Of a stretch of DNA of 64,000 nucleotides, positions 7,298 through 15,689 are shown piece after piece. The position numbers and the translations under genes were made by a program. The notes beneath the pieces are model-generated. The model had not been told where the DNA came from and did not search any database. It saw only the letters and a program-made list of their open reading frames with translations. Source of the stretch: Mycobacterium gastri (GTDB lineage: Bacteria; Actinomycetota; Actinomycetes; Mycobacteriales; Mycobacteriaceae); contig NZ_LQOX01000118.1 of assembly GCF_002102175.1 (NCBI RefSeq), forward strand, positions 1-64,000. Reading direction: 5' to 3'. Position 1 is the first letter of the stretch. Each line of letters opens with the position of its first letter.

Positions 7298-8794
7298 ATG
7301 ACCGTGAGCCCTCACGAAGCCATCGACACGGCCTACTTCGACGTCGTCATCGTCGGCGCCGGGATCTCCGGCCTCGGCGCGGCCTACCGGCTGCTGCAAC
7401 GCAACCCCGAACTCTCCTACACCATCCTGGAGCGGCGCGAGCGGATCGGCGGCACCTGGGACCTGTTCCGCTACCCGGGGGTGCGCTCCGACAGCAGCAT
7501 CTTCACGCTGAGCTTTCCCTACGAACCATGGACCCGAAAGGAAGGCGTCGCCGACGGCGACCACATCCGCGAGTACCTGACCCACACCGCCCACAAGTAC
7601 GGCATCGACCGCCACATCCGGTTCAACAGTCACGTCTTAGCAGCGGACTGGGATTCGGCCACCGACACCTGGACCGTCACCTTCGAGCAAGGCGGCGTCG
7701 CACAGCAATGCCGCAGCCGGTTCGTGTTCTTCGGCAGCGGTTACTACAACTACGACCAGGGCTACACCCCCGAATTCCCCGGCATCGAGCAGTTCGGCGG
7801 CACCGTGGTGCATCCGCAGCACTGGCCGGAAGACCTGGACTACGCCGGCAAGAAGGTCGTGGTGATCGGCAGCGGGGCCACCGCGGTCACGCTGATCCCG
7901 TCGATGGCGGAAAGGGCCGGCAAGGTGACGATGCTGCAGCGCTCGCCGACCTACCTCATCTCGGGGTCCAAGTACAGCAGGTTTGCCGCAGGTGCTCGTA
8001 AAGTACTGCCCCGCAAGGCTTCCCATCTGGCGATCCGGATGTACAACGCGCTGCTGGAGGCGGCGTTCTGGTTCCTGTCCCGCAAGACGCCACGACTCAT
8101 CAAGTGGCTGCTGCGGCGAATGGCGATCAAGAACCTGCCCGCCGGCTACGACGTCGATACCCACTTCAAGCCCACGTACAACCCGTGGGACCAACGGCTG
8201 TGCCTGATTCCCGACGCTGACCTCTACACGGCCATCGCCGACGGGCGCGCCGACGTCGTCACCGACCACATCGACCATTTCGACGCCACCGGCATCGCGC
8301 TCAAGTCCGGCGTACACCTCGATGCCGACATGGTCGTCACCGCCACCGGCCTGCAACTGCAGGCCCTTGGCGGTGTCAAGATCAGCTTGGACGGCGTCGG
8401 GATCAATCCGTGCGACCGCTTCGTCTACAAGGCGCACATGCTCGAGGACGTGCCGAACTTGTTCTGGTGTGTGGGCTATACGAATGCGTCCTGGACGTTG
8501 CGGGCCGACATGACGGCGCGGGCAACGGTAAAGTTGTTGGCGCACATGGCTGCTCACGGCTATACCCATGCCTACCCGCACCGCGGCGACGAGCCGATGA
8601 CCGAGAAGCCCTCCTGGGACATTCAGGCCGGCTATGTGCTGCGCTCGCTGCACGCGCTGCCCAGGTCGGGCACCAAAAGGCCGTGGAATGTGCGGCAGAA
8701 CTACTTCGCCGATGCCATCGACTACCGGTTCGACCGCATCGAGGAGGCGATGGTGTTCGGCCGTGCCGCCGACCGCGCGGCGGTAGTGGGCTAA
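7298..8794 (+). CDS. Flavin-dependent monooxygenase, Baeyer-Villiger type (Rv0565c-like)
   Basis: 498 residues. It has an N-terminal FAD-binding GAGISG (residues 20-25), the Baeyer-Villiger signature FGGTVVHPQHW matching FxGxxxHxxxW, and a second Rossmann motif GSGATA for NADPH. It should insert oxygen into ketones or oxidise heteroatoms, and related mycobacterial enzymes can activate thioamide prodrugs. The ATG at 7298 is chosen because it lies about 15 residues before the first strand and has GAGG upstream; the longer frame from 7136 has no homologous N-terminus. The position beside yajQ and gpsA matches Rv0565c. Confidence 0.9.
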   Translation: MTVSPHEAIDTAYFDVVIVGAGISGLGAAYRLLQRNPELSYTILERRERIGGTWDLFRYPGVRSDSSIFTLSFPYEPWTRKEGVADGDHIREYLTHTAHKYGIDRHIRFNSHVLAADWDSATDTWTVTFEQGGVAQQCRSRFVFFGSGYYNYDQGYTPEFPGIEQFGGTVVHPQHWPEDLDYAGKKVVVIGSGATAVTLIPSMAERAGKVTMLQRSPTYLISGSKYSRFAAGARKVLPRKASHLAIRMYNALLEAAFWFLSRKTPRLIKWLLRRMAIKNLPAGYDVDTHFKPTYNPWDQRLCLIPDADLYTAIADGRADVVTDHIDHFDATGIALKSGVHLDADMVVTATGLQLQALGGVKISLDGVGINPCDRFVYKAHMLEDVPNLFWCVGYTNASWTLRADMTARATVKLLAHMAAHGYTHAYPHRGDEPMTEKPSWDIQAGYVLRSLHALPRSGTKRPWNVRQNYFADAIDYRFDRIEEAMVFGRAADRAAVVG

Positions 8795-8813
8795 CGGCAG
8801 GCAGGCGCCCTAG

Positions 8814-10328
8814 CTAGGCGGGTTGCGCCGATTCGCCGGCCGGGATTTTTTTGCCGCAGTTCGGGCAGAACTTCTCGGCTGGGTGGTGCGCCGCTCCGCA
8901 GTTGGCACAGAAGTGCGGCTCACTCGACGGGGCGGGAACAAGGCCCAGTGGCCGGACGGTGCCGGTCGCCCGCGGCGGCTGAGTATCCGCAGCAGCGGCT
9001 GCGGCGGCTTCGGCGGCTTCCGCTTGGGCTTCGGCTTCGGCTTCGGCTATGGCTTGGGCTTCGGCTTCGGTGCGTCGCAGCCGACGGCTCTTGCGCACCA
9101 TGAAGGTCACCCAGCCGCCCACCGTGAGCAGCAGCAAGACGCCGCTTACCGTGTACCACACCGGTTTTGAGCGAAGAAACACCGGCGCGTCACCGTACTG
9201 CTGACGTAGGTTGGCCGCGCTCGTCTTGAGATCGGCCACGCCCGGATAGTCGGGTGACAGCGCCAGGGCCTGATCGAAATCGTAGATCGCCTCGCTGTAC
9301 TGGCCCGAGAAATAGTGGTTGAGTCCTTGGCGGTAGTACAGGTCGGCGGGTCCGAGCATCGGCTTGACACCCTTGCCGGCCAGCAGCGCCGCGAGACTGT
9401 CTGCGGGCGCGATGAAGTTGAACGGCTGCGGTTCGCCGACGGGGCCGAAACTGTTCACGCCGATCACCTTGCCGTTGAGTTCGACGGTGGGCCCGCCGCT
9501 CATGCCCTCGGCGACCGGGGCATCGATCTCATAGATCGGACTCGATTCCATGGTCGACTTCTTGCTCACCTTGCCGCTCTTGTTCGTCGGGTCCAGCGAC
9601 ATACCGGTGACCCGCTGCGTCGTCTCCGGGAAACCCACGGCGAGAACCGGTGCCCCGATACTGACGTCGGCGTCGGTGGCGAGCTCCGACGACGGCAGGT
9701 TGTGCTTTTCCACCTTGAGCAGCGCGACGTCGCCTTTGCCCATCGGCCGGAAGTCCACGACGGTGGCCGGGAGCTTCTCGGCGAGCTTTGTCCCGGTTCC
9801 GTATCCCAGCATGAGGCTGATCTCGGGCCCCCGGTCGGGGGTCTGACCTTCGACCCGCGCGTTCTTGGTGAGCCAGTCCAGCGTCGCGCCGGGATTGTGG
9901 CCCACCGGCGAGTCGGGAAATTGGGCGACGAATTCACTGGCGGCACGCTTGAGTATCAGCTGCTTGGCCGTCTCCGGATCGACGCAGTGACCTGCGGTCG
10001 CCACCCACCCGTCGGGATTGACGACAAATGCGGTGCAGGTCCACGTCGCAGTGAAGGGGATACCCGAACCTTCGCCGAACAGTGACAGCAGCTGGCCGTC
10101 GGGCAGCCGAACCTGACCGTGAGCCTGGGCCGCAAGATATAGGACTGCCGGCCGGATCAGCGCTGCCGCTCGCTGTTCCGGGTTCGCCTGCGGGCGTCCG
10201 CCGTCGGCGGACGCGACACCCGGCGACCCGGCCAGCAGCACCAACGCGGCCGCGATCAGCAGTACGAACGTCCGGACGCTACAAGAGGGTAGATATCTCT
10301 CGCGCGGCGGTCTCGCTCGTCGCGACAT
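8814..10328 (-). CDS. Membrane-anchored trypsin-like serine protease with TPR and zinc ribbon
   Basis: 504 residues. The order is an N-terminal signal or anchor segment (about 18-41), a trypsin-like domain with His114 (TAGHC), Asp200 (GDVALLK) and Ser277 (GMSGGP), a TPR-like pair (about 328-362), a membrane helix (about 390-410), an Ala/Glu repeat linker (421-447) and a C-terminal zinc ribbon (Cys474, Cys477, Cys488, Cys491). The protease and TPR would face the cell wall side and the ribbon the cytoplasm, giving a possible transmembrane sensor or quality-control protease. A strong GAGGAGG lies just before the ATG. I recall no matching gene at this place in M. tuberculosis, between Rv0564c and Rv0565c. 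Confidence 0.88.
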   Translation of the reverse strand: MSRRARPPRERYLPSCSVRTFVLLIAAALVLLAGSPGVASADGGRPQANPEQRAAALIRPAVLYLAAQAHGQVRLPDGQLLSLFGEGSGIPFTATWTCTAFVVNPDGWVATAGHCVDPETAKQLILKRAASEFVAQFPDSPVGHNPGATLDWLTKNARVEGQTPDRGPEISLMLGYGTGTKLAEKLPATVVDFRPMGKGDVALLKVEKHNLPSSELATDADVSIGAPVLAVGFPETTQRVTGMSLDPTNKSGKVSKKSTMESSPIYEIDAPVAEGMSGGPTVELNGKVIGVNSFGPVGEPQPFNFIAPADSLAALLAGKGVKPMLGPADLYYRQGLNHYFSGQYSEAIYDFDQALALSPDYPGVADLKTSAANLRQQYGDAPVFLRSKPVWYTVSGVLLLLTVGGWVTFMVRKSRRLRRTEAEAQAIAEAEAEAQAEAAEAAAAAAADTQPPRATGTVRPLGLVPAPSSEPHFCANCGAAHHPAEKFCPNCGKKIPAGESAQPA

Positions 10329-10483
10329 GATTCCTCCTCGATAGAACAGCTATCTTCACGATCCCGGCGTGGTTGCCCCGCCGGGTAGGGGCCGAAGTCC
10401 CATGCTCGGAGGTCGTTGGTTTCGACTTCGTCTCCGGGTTCGCGGGCGGCGATCAACCGCTGTCAAATGTCGGGTTACCGCAA

Positions 10484-10489
10484 TAGGCT
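10484..10489 (+). promoter_or_regulatory. -10 box (TAGGCT) of a predicted leaderless gpsA transcript
   Basis: TAGGCT matches TANNNT and ends seven nucleotides before the gpsA ATG, so the transcript would start at the initiation codon. No Shine-Dalgarno sequence is visible, consistent with leaderless translation. Confidence 0.5.
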
Positions 10490-10496
10490 GTGCCCC

Positions 10497-11522
10497 ATGG
10501 CAGCTGAAAAGCGCGAACCCAAAGTCGTTGTCCTCGGTGGCGGTTCCTGGGGGACCACGGTGGCGTCCATTTGTGCACGGCGGGTGCCGACGTTGCAGTG
10601 GGTGCGCTCAGAGGCGACCGCCAGCGACATCAACGCCAATCACCGCAATAGCCGCTATCTCGGCAACGACGTCGTGCTCAGCGAGACGCTGCGCGCCACC
10701 ACCGATTTCTCCGAAGCCGCCAACAGCGCCGACGTCGTCGTGATGGGGGTGCCCTCGCACGGATTCCGGGGTGTGCTTACCGAGCTGAGCAAGGAACTGC
10801 GACCCTGGGTGCCGGTGGTGTCCCTGGTCAAGGGGCTCGAGCAGAGCACCAACATGCGGATGTCGCAGATCATCGAGGAGATCCTGCCCGGTCATCCGGC
10901 GGGCATCCTGGCCGGTCCCAACATCGCCCGAGAAGTCGCCGAGGGCTATGCGGCCGCGGCGGTCCTGGCCATGCCCGATCAACATCTGGCCACCCAGCTG
11001 GCAGTATTTTTCCGGACCCGGCGCTTCCGGGTGTACACCACCGACGACGTCATCGGCGTCGAAATGGCCGGGGCGCTCAAGAATGTGTTCGCCATCGCCG
11101 TCGGCATGGGCTACTCGCTGGGCATCGGCGAGAACACCCGGGCGCTGGTGATCGCCCGCTCGCTGCGGGAAATGACCAAACTCGGCGTCGCGATGGGAGG
11201 CGACACCGAGACCTTCCCAGGATTGGCCGGTCTGGGTGATCTGATCGTCACCTGCACCAGCCAGCGCAGCCGTAACCGCCACGTCGGCGAACAACTGGGC
11301 GCGGGCAAACCCATCGACGAGATCATCGCGTCGATGAACCAGGTCGCCGAGGGCGTCAAGGCGGCCAGCGTGGTCATGGAGTTCGCCAACGAGTACGGGC
11401 TGAACATGCCCATCGCTCGCGAAGTCGACGCCGTCATCAACCACGGCTCCACCGTCGAACAGGCCTATCACGGCCTGATGCTCGACGAGCCCGGACACGA
11501 GGTCTACGGCTCAGGGTTTTAG
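10497..11522 (+). CDS. gpsA: NAD(P)-dependent glycerol-3-phosphate dehydrogenase
   Basis: 341 residues. The N-terminal Rossmann motif is GGGSWGTTVA, followed by GAGxxA-like helix packing and the catalytic lysine segment GALKNVFAIAVG. The C-terminal domain has the GLGDLIVTCTSQRSRN substrate-binding loop. It reduces dihydroxyacetone phosphate to sn-glycerol-3-phosphate for phospholipid synthesis in the cytoplasm. The place matches M. tuberculosis gpdA1 (Rv0564c). The ATG at 10497 is supported by domain position and the -10 box immediately upstream. The divergent protease gene starts 168 bp away. Confidence 0.95.
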   Translation: MAAEKREPKVVVLGGGSWGTTVASICARRVPTLQWVRSEATASDINANHRNSRYLGNDVVLSETLRATTDFSEAANSADVVVMGVPSHGFRGVLTELSKELRPWVPVVSLVKGLEQSTNMRMSQIIEEILPGHPAGILAGPNIAREVAEGYAAAAVLAMPDQHLATQLAVFFRTRRFRVYTTDDVIGVEMAGALKNVFAIAVGMGYSLGIGENTRALVIARSLREMTKLGVAMGGDTETFPGLAGLGDLIVTCTSQRSRNRHVGEQLGAGKPIDEIIASMNQVAEGVKAASVVMEFANEYGLNMPIAREVDAVINHGSTVEQAYHGLMLDEPGHEVYGSGF

Positions 11523-11773
11523 CTTCGCTTGCTGATGCCAGCGCGGCGTTCTACATAGTCAGCGCCCATCGCACCGGAAATCTGCGTTCGGTATGCGCGC
11601 TGCCCCGGCTGACGCAGGCGTTGGCTGCCATCCCGGAACGCACCGCAGTCACGCCTCATATCGCGGTCAACTAGCTCGACCACGCTGCGCAGCCAGCGAT
11701 TACGGACTGGCAGCGTCAGCACCACGCCACTGGCGGGAATGTGCACGTCCATGGTGGCCTCACGAGGGGCCAT
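11519..11773 (-). CDS. Small hypothetical protein downstream of a HicB-like gene
   Basis: 84 residues, beginning 18 bp after the HicB-like stop and in the same direction, so the two could be co-transcribed; its stop overlaps the end of gpsA by four bases. The sequence is rich in Arg and Asp (RSVVELVDRDMRRDCGAFRD) and looks helical, with no signal peptide. I recognise no family. A partner toxin would be expected next to a HicB antitoxin, but this lacks the HicA dsRBD-like fold and its catalytic His motif. It may be real, or a remnant. Confidence 0.35.
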   Translation of the reverse strand: MAPREATMDVHIPASGVVLTLPVRNRWLRSVVELVDRDMRRDCGAFRDGSQRLRQPGQRAYRTQISGAMGADYVERRAGISKRS

Positions 11774-11791
11774 TCGTTGCGGAAAGTACCA

Positions 11792-12148
11792 CTAATCGAA
11801 CGGGAAACGTCCGAAGCTGCCGCCTGATTGACGATCCGCCAGCTTCTGAACTACCCAATGATTCATCGAAACACGTTGTTCGGCAGCCTCAATGGCGAGG
11901 CGGGCGTGAAGCGCCGGTGAGGTCCTGATCACCAGGGTGCCGCTATAACTGCGTTCGCTCAGTGGTGTCGGCGCCTCCTCGCCGCACCCGCGCAGAGCAG
12001 ACACATGCTGATCAACGGCGTCCTCTATAGCGGCGATCGCTTCCTGCGCTGTCGGCGCCCTCCCCGTCAGGTATGGCATTTCGACGCAGGTACCTATGTG
12101 TTCGTCATATTCGGGGCACCATTGCACGCGGTAGGTGTATCGGTTCAT
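11792..12148 (-). CDS. HicB-family antitoxin-like protein
   Basis: 118 residues. The N-terminal half (YTYRVQWCPEYDEHIGTC, then LTGRAPTAQEAIAAIEDAV) is the HicB RNase H-like domain. The C-terminal half (YSGTLVIRTSPALHARLAIEAAEQ with MNHWVVQKLAD) is a ribbon-helix-helix DNA-binding domain. HicB proteins neutralise HicA mRNA endonucleases and repress their own operon. No HicA gene is seen on either side, so this is an orphan or has an unconventional partner (the 84-residue frame downstream). A palindrome-rich 88-bp tandem repeat lies directly upstream and is a candidate operator region. Confidence 0.85.
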   Translation of the reverse strand: MNRYTYRVQWCPEYDEHIGTCVEMPYLTGRAPTAQEAIAAIEDAVDQHVSALRGCGEEAPTPLSERSYSGTLVIRTSPALHARLAIEAAEQRVSMNHWVVQKLADRQSGGSFGRFPFD

Positions 12149-12205
12149 GCCGGATTGGTAGCAGATGCGCTCGCGGTCCGGCAGTCACCCGGGGCCGCTC
12201 CCCGC

Positions 12206-12440
12206 TCCTCAAAGGAATAGACCCCCCGCGAATCTGATAGCGCAGGCGCTAGCGTATTCGAACAGGCCCACATGGTGCCCACGCACAATTAGGTCTCCAA
12301 GGAAATAGGAGCCCGCTAAATCTGATAGCGCAGGCGCTAGCGTATTCGAAAAGGCCCACATGGTGCCCACGCGCAATTGGCTCTCCAGGGAAATATGACT
12401 CCGCCAGATGTGATAGCGCAGGCGCTAGCACATCTGAGAA
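12206..12440. repeat. 88-bp tandem direct repeat (about 2.6 copies) with palindromic core
   Basis: The core TGATAGCGCAGGCGCTAGC occurs three times, its GATAG beginning at 12236, 12324 and 12412, exactly 88 bp apart. Flanks are also repeated: CTCC(A)AGGAAATA-type sequence before each core, and AGGCCCACATGGTGCCCACGC after the first two. Each core is an inverted repeat (TAGCGC-AG-GCGCTA). In the third copy the arms extend to 14 bp with one mismatch (AGATGTGATAGCGC against GCGCTAGCACATCT). The array fills the gap between htpX (stop at 12444) and the HicB-like gene (start at 12148). It resembles a MIRU/VNTR-type locus. Confidence 0.85.
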
Positions 12441-12443
12441 CTC

Positions 12444-13304
12444 CTAACCGCGTGCCATCTCCTCCAAGCGGCGGATGCGGTCCTCGATCGGCGGGTGCGT
12501 CGAGAACAGCGACCCGATCCGCTCGCCCGCCCGGAACGGGTTGGCGATCATCAGGTGCGCCTGGCTGGCCAGCTGCGGCTCCGGCGGCAACGGAGCCATC
12601 TGCACGCCACCGGAGATCTTGCGCAAAGCCGACGCCAATGCCAACGGGTCACCGGTCAAGACGGCACCCGATTCGTCGGCCTGGTATTCGCGGGACCGCG
12701 ACACCGCCAACCGCACCACCGTCGCGGCGATCGGGCCCAGCAATGAAACCAGAAGCAATGCAAAAGGATTGCTGTTTTCCCGGTTGCCGCCGAACATGCC
12801 CATCCACATGGCCATGTTGGCCAGGGCGGTGATCACCGACGCCAGCGCGCCGGCGATGCAGGAGATCAGGATGTCGCGGTTGTAGACGTGCGACAGCTCG
12901 TGGCCCAGCACCGCACGCAGCTCCCGCTCGTTGAGGATCTGCAGGATGCCGGTGGTGCAGCACACCGCGGCGTTGCGGGGGTTGCGGCCGGTGGCGAACG
13001 CGTTGGGCGCAGCGGTATCGCTGATGTACAGCCGCGGCATGGGCTGGTGGGCGGCGGTGGCCAGCTCGCGCACGATCCGGTACATCACCGGCGCCTGCAG
13101 CTCGGAGACCGGCTGCGCATGCATGGCCCGCAGGGCCAGCTTGTCGCTGTTGAAGTAGACGTAGACGTTCATCCCGACGGCGAACAGCACCGCCAGCCAC
13201 ATTGCCGTCGTACCGAACAGCCGGCCGGCGAACACGATCATCGCTGACATAACGACCAACAGCAGGAACGTCTTCAGCCTGTTGGCATGCGGATGCCAGG
13301 TCAT
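12444..13304 (-). CDS. htpX: Membrane zinc metalloprotease HtpX
   Basis: 286 residues, the same length as M. tuberculosis Rv0563. Two N-terminal membrane helices (about 12-50) are followed by the M48 zinc site HELSH (His135, His139), with a downstream glutamate in [12 protein letters not shown]. Two further hydrophobic segments follow the zinc motif. HtpX degrades misfolded inner-membrane proteins with its active site facing the cytoplasm. The ATG at 13304 has a strong AGGAGGA nine nucleotides upstream. The gene follows grcC1 by 97 bp and probably belongs to the same transcript. Confidence 0.96.
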   Translation of the reverse strand: MTWHPHANRLKTFLLLVVMSAMIVFAGRLFGTTAMWLAVLFAVGMNVYVYFNSDKLALRAMHAQPVSELQAPVMYRIVRELATAAHQPMPRLYISDTAAPNAFATGRNPRNAAVCCTTGILQILNERELRAVLGHELSHVYNRDILISCIAGALASVITALANMAMWMGMFGGNRENSNPFALLLVSLLGPIAATVVRLAVSRSREYQADESGAVLTGDPLALASALRKISGGVQMAPLPPEPQLASQAHLMIANPFRAGERIGSLFSTHPPIEDRIRRLEEMARG

Positions 13305-13401
13305 CAGTGTGTGTCCTCCTACGAACACCTCGGCTTGCCGATTTACTGCTGACTCAACGTCCGGAAGGGTCCGCCGGGTTCCGCGGCGCCGATAATCCCT
13401 G

Positions 13402-14409
13402 CTAGCCGTGCCGGCTGGCGGTGTAGTCGACCAGCGCCGCCAGTGCCCGCCGGCCCGGAACATCGGGTAGCAGGTCCAGCTCGTGACGCGCCGCGGCGGC
13501 GTACTGGCCCAGCACCTCCTTGGCCTTGGCCATCCCCGGCGACGCGCGCAACAGCGCCAGCGCCTCGAGCACCGCGTCGTCGTCGTGGATGGGTCCGGCC
13601 AGCAGCGCACGCAGCCGCGCGCCGTCGGGCCCGGTGTCGCGCAGCGCGTAGAGCATCGGCAGCGTGCGCACGCCTTCGCGCAGATCGGTGCCGGGCACCT
13701 TTCCCGACTCGTCGGATTCGCTGTCGATGTCGATGATGTCGTCGGCGATCTGGAACGCGGTGCCGACGATGCCGCCCAGGCGGCTCAGCCGCTCGACCTG
13801 ATCACTGTCGGCGCCGGAGAACATGGCACCGAACCGGCCCGCGGCCCCGATCAGGCTGCCGGTCTTCTCGTGCACCACCGTCAGGTACTGCTCGATCAGG
13901 TCCACCCCTTCCGGGGCGCCGCGAGTCTCGCGCATCTGACCGGTCACCAGGGCAGCGAAGGTGTCGGCGACGATCCGCACCGCGGCCGGTCCCAACCGCG
14001 ACACCAGCCGCGACGCCGTCGCCAGCAGATAGTCGCCGGCCAGAATGGCGACGTTGTTGCCCCAGCGCGCGTTGGCGCTGGGGGCCCCGCGGCGGACCTC
14101 GGCCTCGTCCATCACGTCGTCGTGGTAGAGCGTCGCCAGGTGGATCAGCTCGACGACCGCGCCGGCGATGATCACTTCCTCGGCCTCCGGGTCCGGCCCG
14201 ACCTGGGCGGACAGCACGGTGAACAGCGGCCGGAACCGCTTACCCCCGGCCTTGAACAGGTGCAGGAGCGAGTCGATCATCACCACATCGGCGCTGCGCA
14301 ACTCGGCGTCCATGAGCTGCTCGATCCGCGCGACACCGGAACGCACAGCCGTGGCGAACCGGGCGTCCCCGAAGTCGACGCCTGCCACCACGGTCGCCGG
14401 AGTTCCCAT
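13402..14409 (-). CDS. grcC1: Polyprenyl diphosphate synthase
   Basis: 335 residues. It has both Asp-rich substrate motifs of trans-prenyltransferases ([13 protein letters not shown] and [11 protein letters not shown]) and the GGKRFRP IPP-binding loop. It condenses isopentenyl diphosphate with an allylic diphosphate. The menaquinone genes around it suggest it makes the side chain used by MenA, though this is inference. It corresponds to M. tuberculosis Rv0562. The ATG at 14409 fits the conserved length, and a TATGTT -10 box lies only six nucleotides upstream, predicting a leaderless mRNA. The long upstream extension of the frame runs through menJ and is spurious. Confidence 0.94.
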   Translation of the reverse strand: MGTPATVVAGVDFGDARFATAVRSGVARIEQLMDAELRSADVVMIDSLLHLFKAGGKRFRPLFTVLSAQVGPDPEAEEVIIAGAVVELIHLATLYHDDVMDEAEVRRGAPSANARWGNNVAILAGDYLLATASRLVSRLGPAAVRIVADTFAALVTGQMRETRGAPEGVDLIEQYLTVVHEKTGSLIGAAGRFGAMFSGADSDQVERLSRLGGIVGTAFQIADDIIDIDSESDESGKVPGTDLREGVRTLPMLYALRDTGPDGARLRALLAGPIHDDDAVLEALALLRASPGMAKAKEVLGQYAAAARHELDLLPDVPGRRALAALVDYTASRHG

Positions 14410-14415
14410 TCGACC

Positions 14416-14423
14416 AACATACT
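14416..14423. promoter_or_regulatory. Overlapping divergent -10 boxes of grcC1 and menJ
   Basis: The octamer AACATACT contains, on the minus strand, TATGTT (14421 to 14416), six nucleotides before the grcC1 ATG. On the plus strand it contains CATACT (14418-14423), seven nucleotides before the menJ ATG at 14431. Both would give leaderless transcripts, and polymerase could occupy only one direction at a time. Only 21 bp separate the two ATG codons, so upstream promoter parts must lie inside the opposite coding sequence. Confidence 0.55.
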
Positions 14424-14430
14424 GGTGAGC

Positions 14431-15651
14431 ATGAAGACCCGAGCCGACCTGGTAGTCGTGGGCGCCGGACCGGCCGGGTCGGCGGCGGCGGCCTGGGCCG
14501 CCCGCAGCGGCCGGGACGTCCTCGTCATCGACTCCGCCGGTTTCCCGCGCGACAAAGCCTGCGGTGACGGCCTGACGCCGCGGGCGATCGCCGAACTGGA
14601 ACGGCTGGGGCTCGGCCGGTGGCTGACCGGCCGCATCCGCCACCACGGCCTGCGGATGAGCGGATTCGGCGGCGAGGTGGAAATCGCCTGGCCCGGACCG
14701 TCGTTCCCGGCGCACAGCAGCGCGGTGGCCCGCACGGAGCTCGACGAGCGCATCCGCAAGGTCGCCGAGGACTCCGGGGCCCGTATGCTGCTTGGCGCGA
14801 AAGTCGTTGCGGTGCATCATGATTCGTCGAGACGAGTGGTGTCGGTCAGGTTGGCCGACGGTACCGAGGTCGGCTGCGGGCAGTTGGTCGTCGCCGACGG
14901 GGCGCGGTCGTCGCTGGGCCGCAAGCTGGGCCGCCGGTGGCATCAGGAGACGGTCTACGGCATCGCCGCCCGCGGTTACCTGACCACCGAGCGCGCCGAC
15001 GATCCATGGCTCACGTCGCATCTGGAACTACGCTCGCCCGACGGCGCCGTGTTGCCCGGCTACGGCTGGATTTTCCCGCTGGGCAACGGCGAGGTGAACA
15101 TCGGCGTGGGCGCGCTGTCGACCACCAAACGACCGGCCGAGCTGGCGCTGCGGCCGCTGATGTCGTACTACACCGACCTGCGCCGCGACGAGTGGGGCTT
15201 TCCCGGCGAGCCGCGGACGGTGGCGTCGGCGCTGCTGCCGATGGGCGGCGCGGTTTCCGGAGTGGCCGGGCCGAATTGGATGTTGATCGGCGACGCCGCG
15301 GCGTGCGTCAACCCGCTCAACGGCGAAGGCATCGACTACGGGCTCGAGACCGGGCGGCTGGCCGCCGAAGTGCTGGACGCACGCGACCTGTCCCGGCTGT
15401 GGCCGTCGCTGCTGCACGACCACTACGCCCGGGGATTCTCGGTGGCGCGCAGGCTGGCGTTGTTGCTGACCTTCCAGCGGTTCCTGCCAACGACCGGTCC
15501 CGTCGCGATGCGCTCCACCAGACTGATGACCATCGCCGTGCGCGTGATGGCCAACCTGGTCACTGACGACGACGCCGACTGGGTGGCGCGGGTGTGGCGC
15601 GGCGCCGGGCGGGCGTCGCGGCTGATCGATCGCCGGCCGCCGTTCAGTTGA
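14431..15651 (+). CDS. menJ: Menaquinone beta-isoprene reductase (geranylgeranyl reductase family)
   Basis: 406 residues. It is a flavoprotein with N-terminal GAGPAGSAAA, the family motif CGDGLTPRA and the second FAD motif GDAAACVNPLNGEGI. It matches M. tuberculosis Rv0561c (MenJ), which saturates the beta isoprene unit of menaquinone-9 to give MK-9(II-H2), a form linked to electron-transport efficiency and survival in macrophages. The start could also be the GTG two codons upstream (14425), but the ATG at 14431 fits the leaderless -10 spacing. It is divergent from grcC1. In M. tuberculosis Rv0560c, a methyltransferase, lies between this gene and the next one; here it is absent. Confidence 0.93.
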   Translation: MKTRADLVVVGAGPAGSAAAAWAARSGRDVLVIDSAGFPRDKACGDGLTPRAIAELERLGLGRWLTGRIRHHGLRMSGFGGEVEIAWPGPSFPAHSSAVARTELDERIRKVAEDSGARMLLGAKVVAVHHDSSRRVVSVRLADGTEVGCGQLVVADGARSSLGRKLGRRWHQETVYGIAARGYLTTERADDPWLTSHLELRSPDGAVLPGYGWIFPLGNGEVNIGVGALSTTKRPAELALRPLMSYYTDLRRDEWGFPGEPRTVASALLPMGGAVSGVAGPNWMLIGDAAACVNPLNGEGIDYGLETGRLAAEVLDARDLSRLWPSLLHDHYARGFSVARRLALLLTFQRFLPTTGPVAMRSTRLMTIAVRVMANLVTDDDADWVARVWRGAGRASRLIDRRPPFS

Positions 15652-15676
15652 GCCCTGCGGTACGTGTGACGAGGTG

Positions 15677-15682
15677 TATAGT
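15677..15682 (+). promoter_or_regulatory. -10 box (TATAGT) of a predicted leaderless transcript
   Basis: TATAGT is a near-perfect mycobacterial -10 hexamer and ends seven nucleotides before the ATG at 15690. No ribosome-binding site is visible, so the small secreted-protein mRNA is probably leaderless and has its own promoter despite following menJ closely. Confidence 0.6.
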
Positions 15683-15689
15683 CCGGCTA

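Noticed and set aside
8990..9080. GCTTCGGCTTCGGC-type direct repeats, considered as a CRISPR or VNTR
   Set aside because: They lie inside the protease gene and encode the Ala/Glu linker; there are no spacers, and the unit is a codon-level repeat.
13483..14430. Plus-strand extension of menJ through grcC1, and the minus-strand extension of grcC1 through menJ
   Set aside because: Both are open only because of high GC; conserved N-termini of the two proteins fix the starts at 14431 and 14409.
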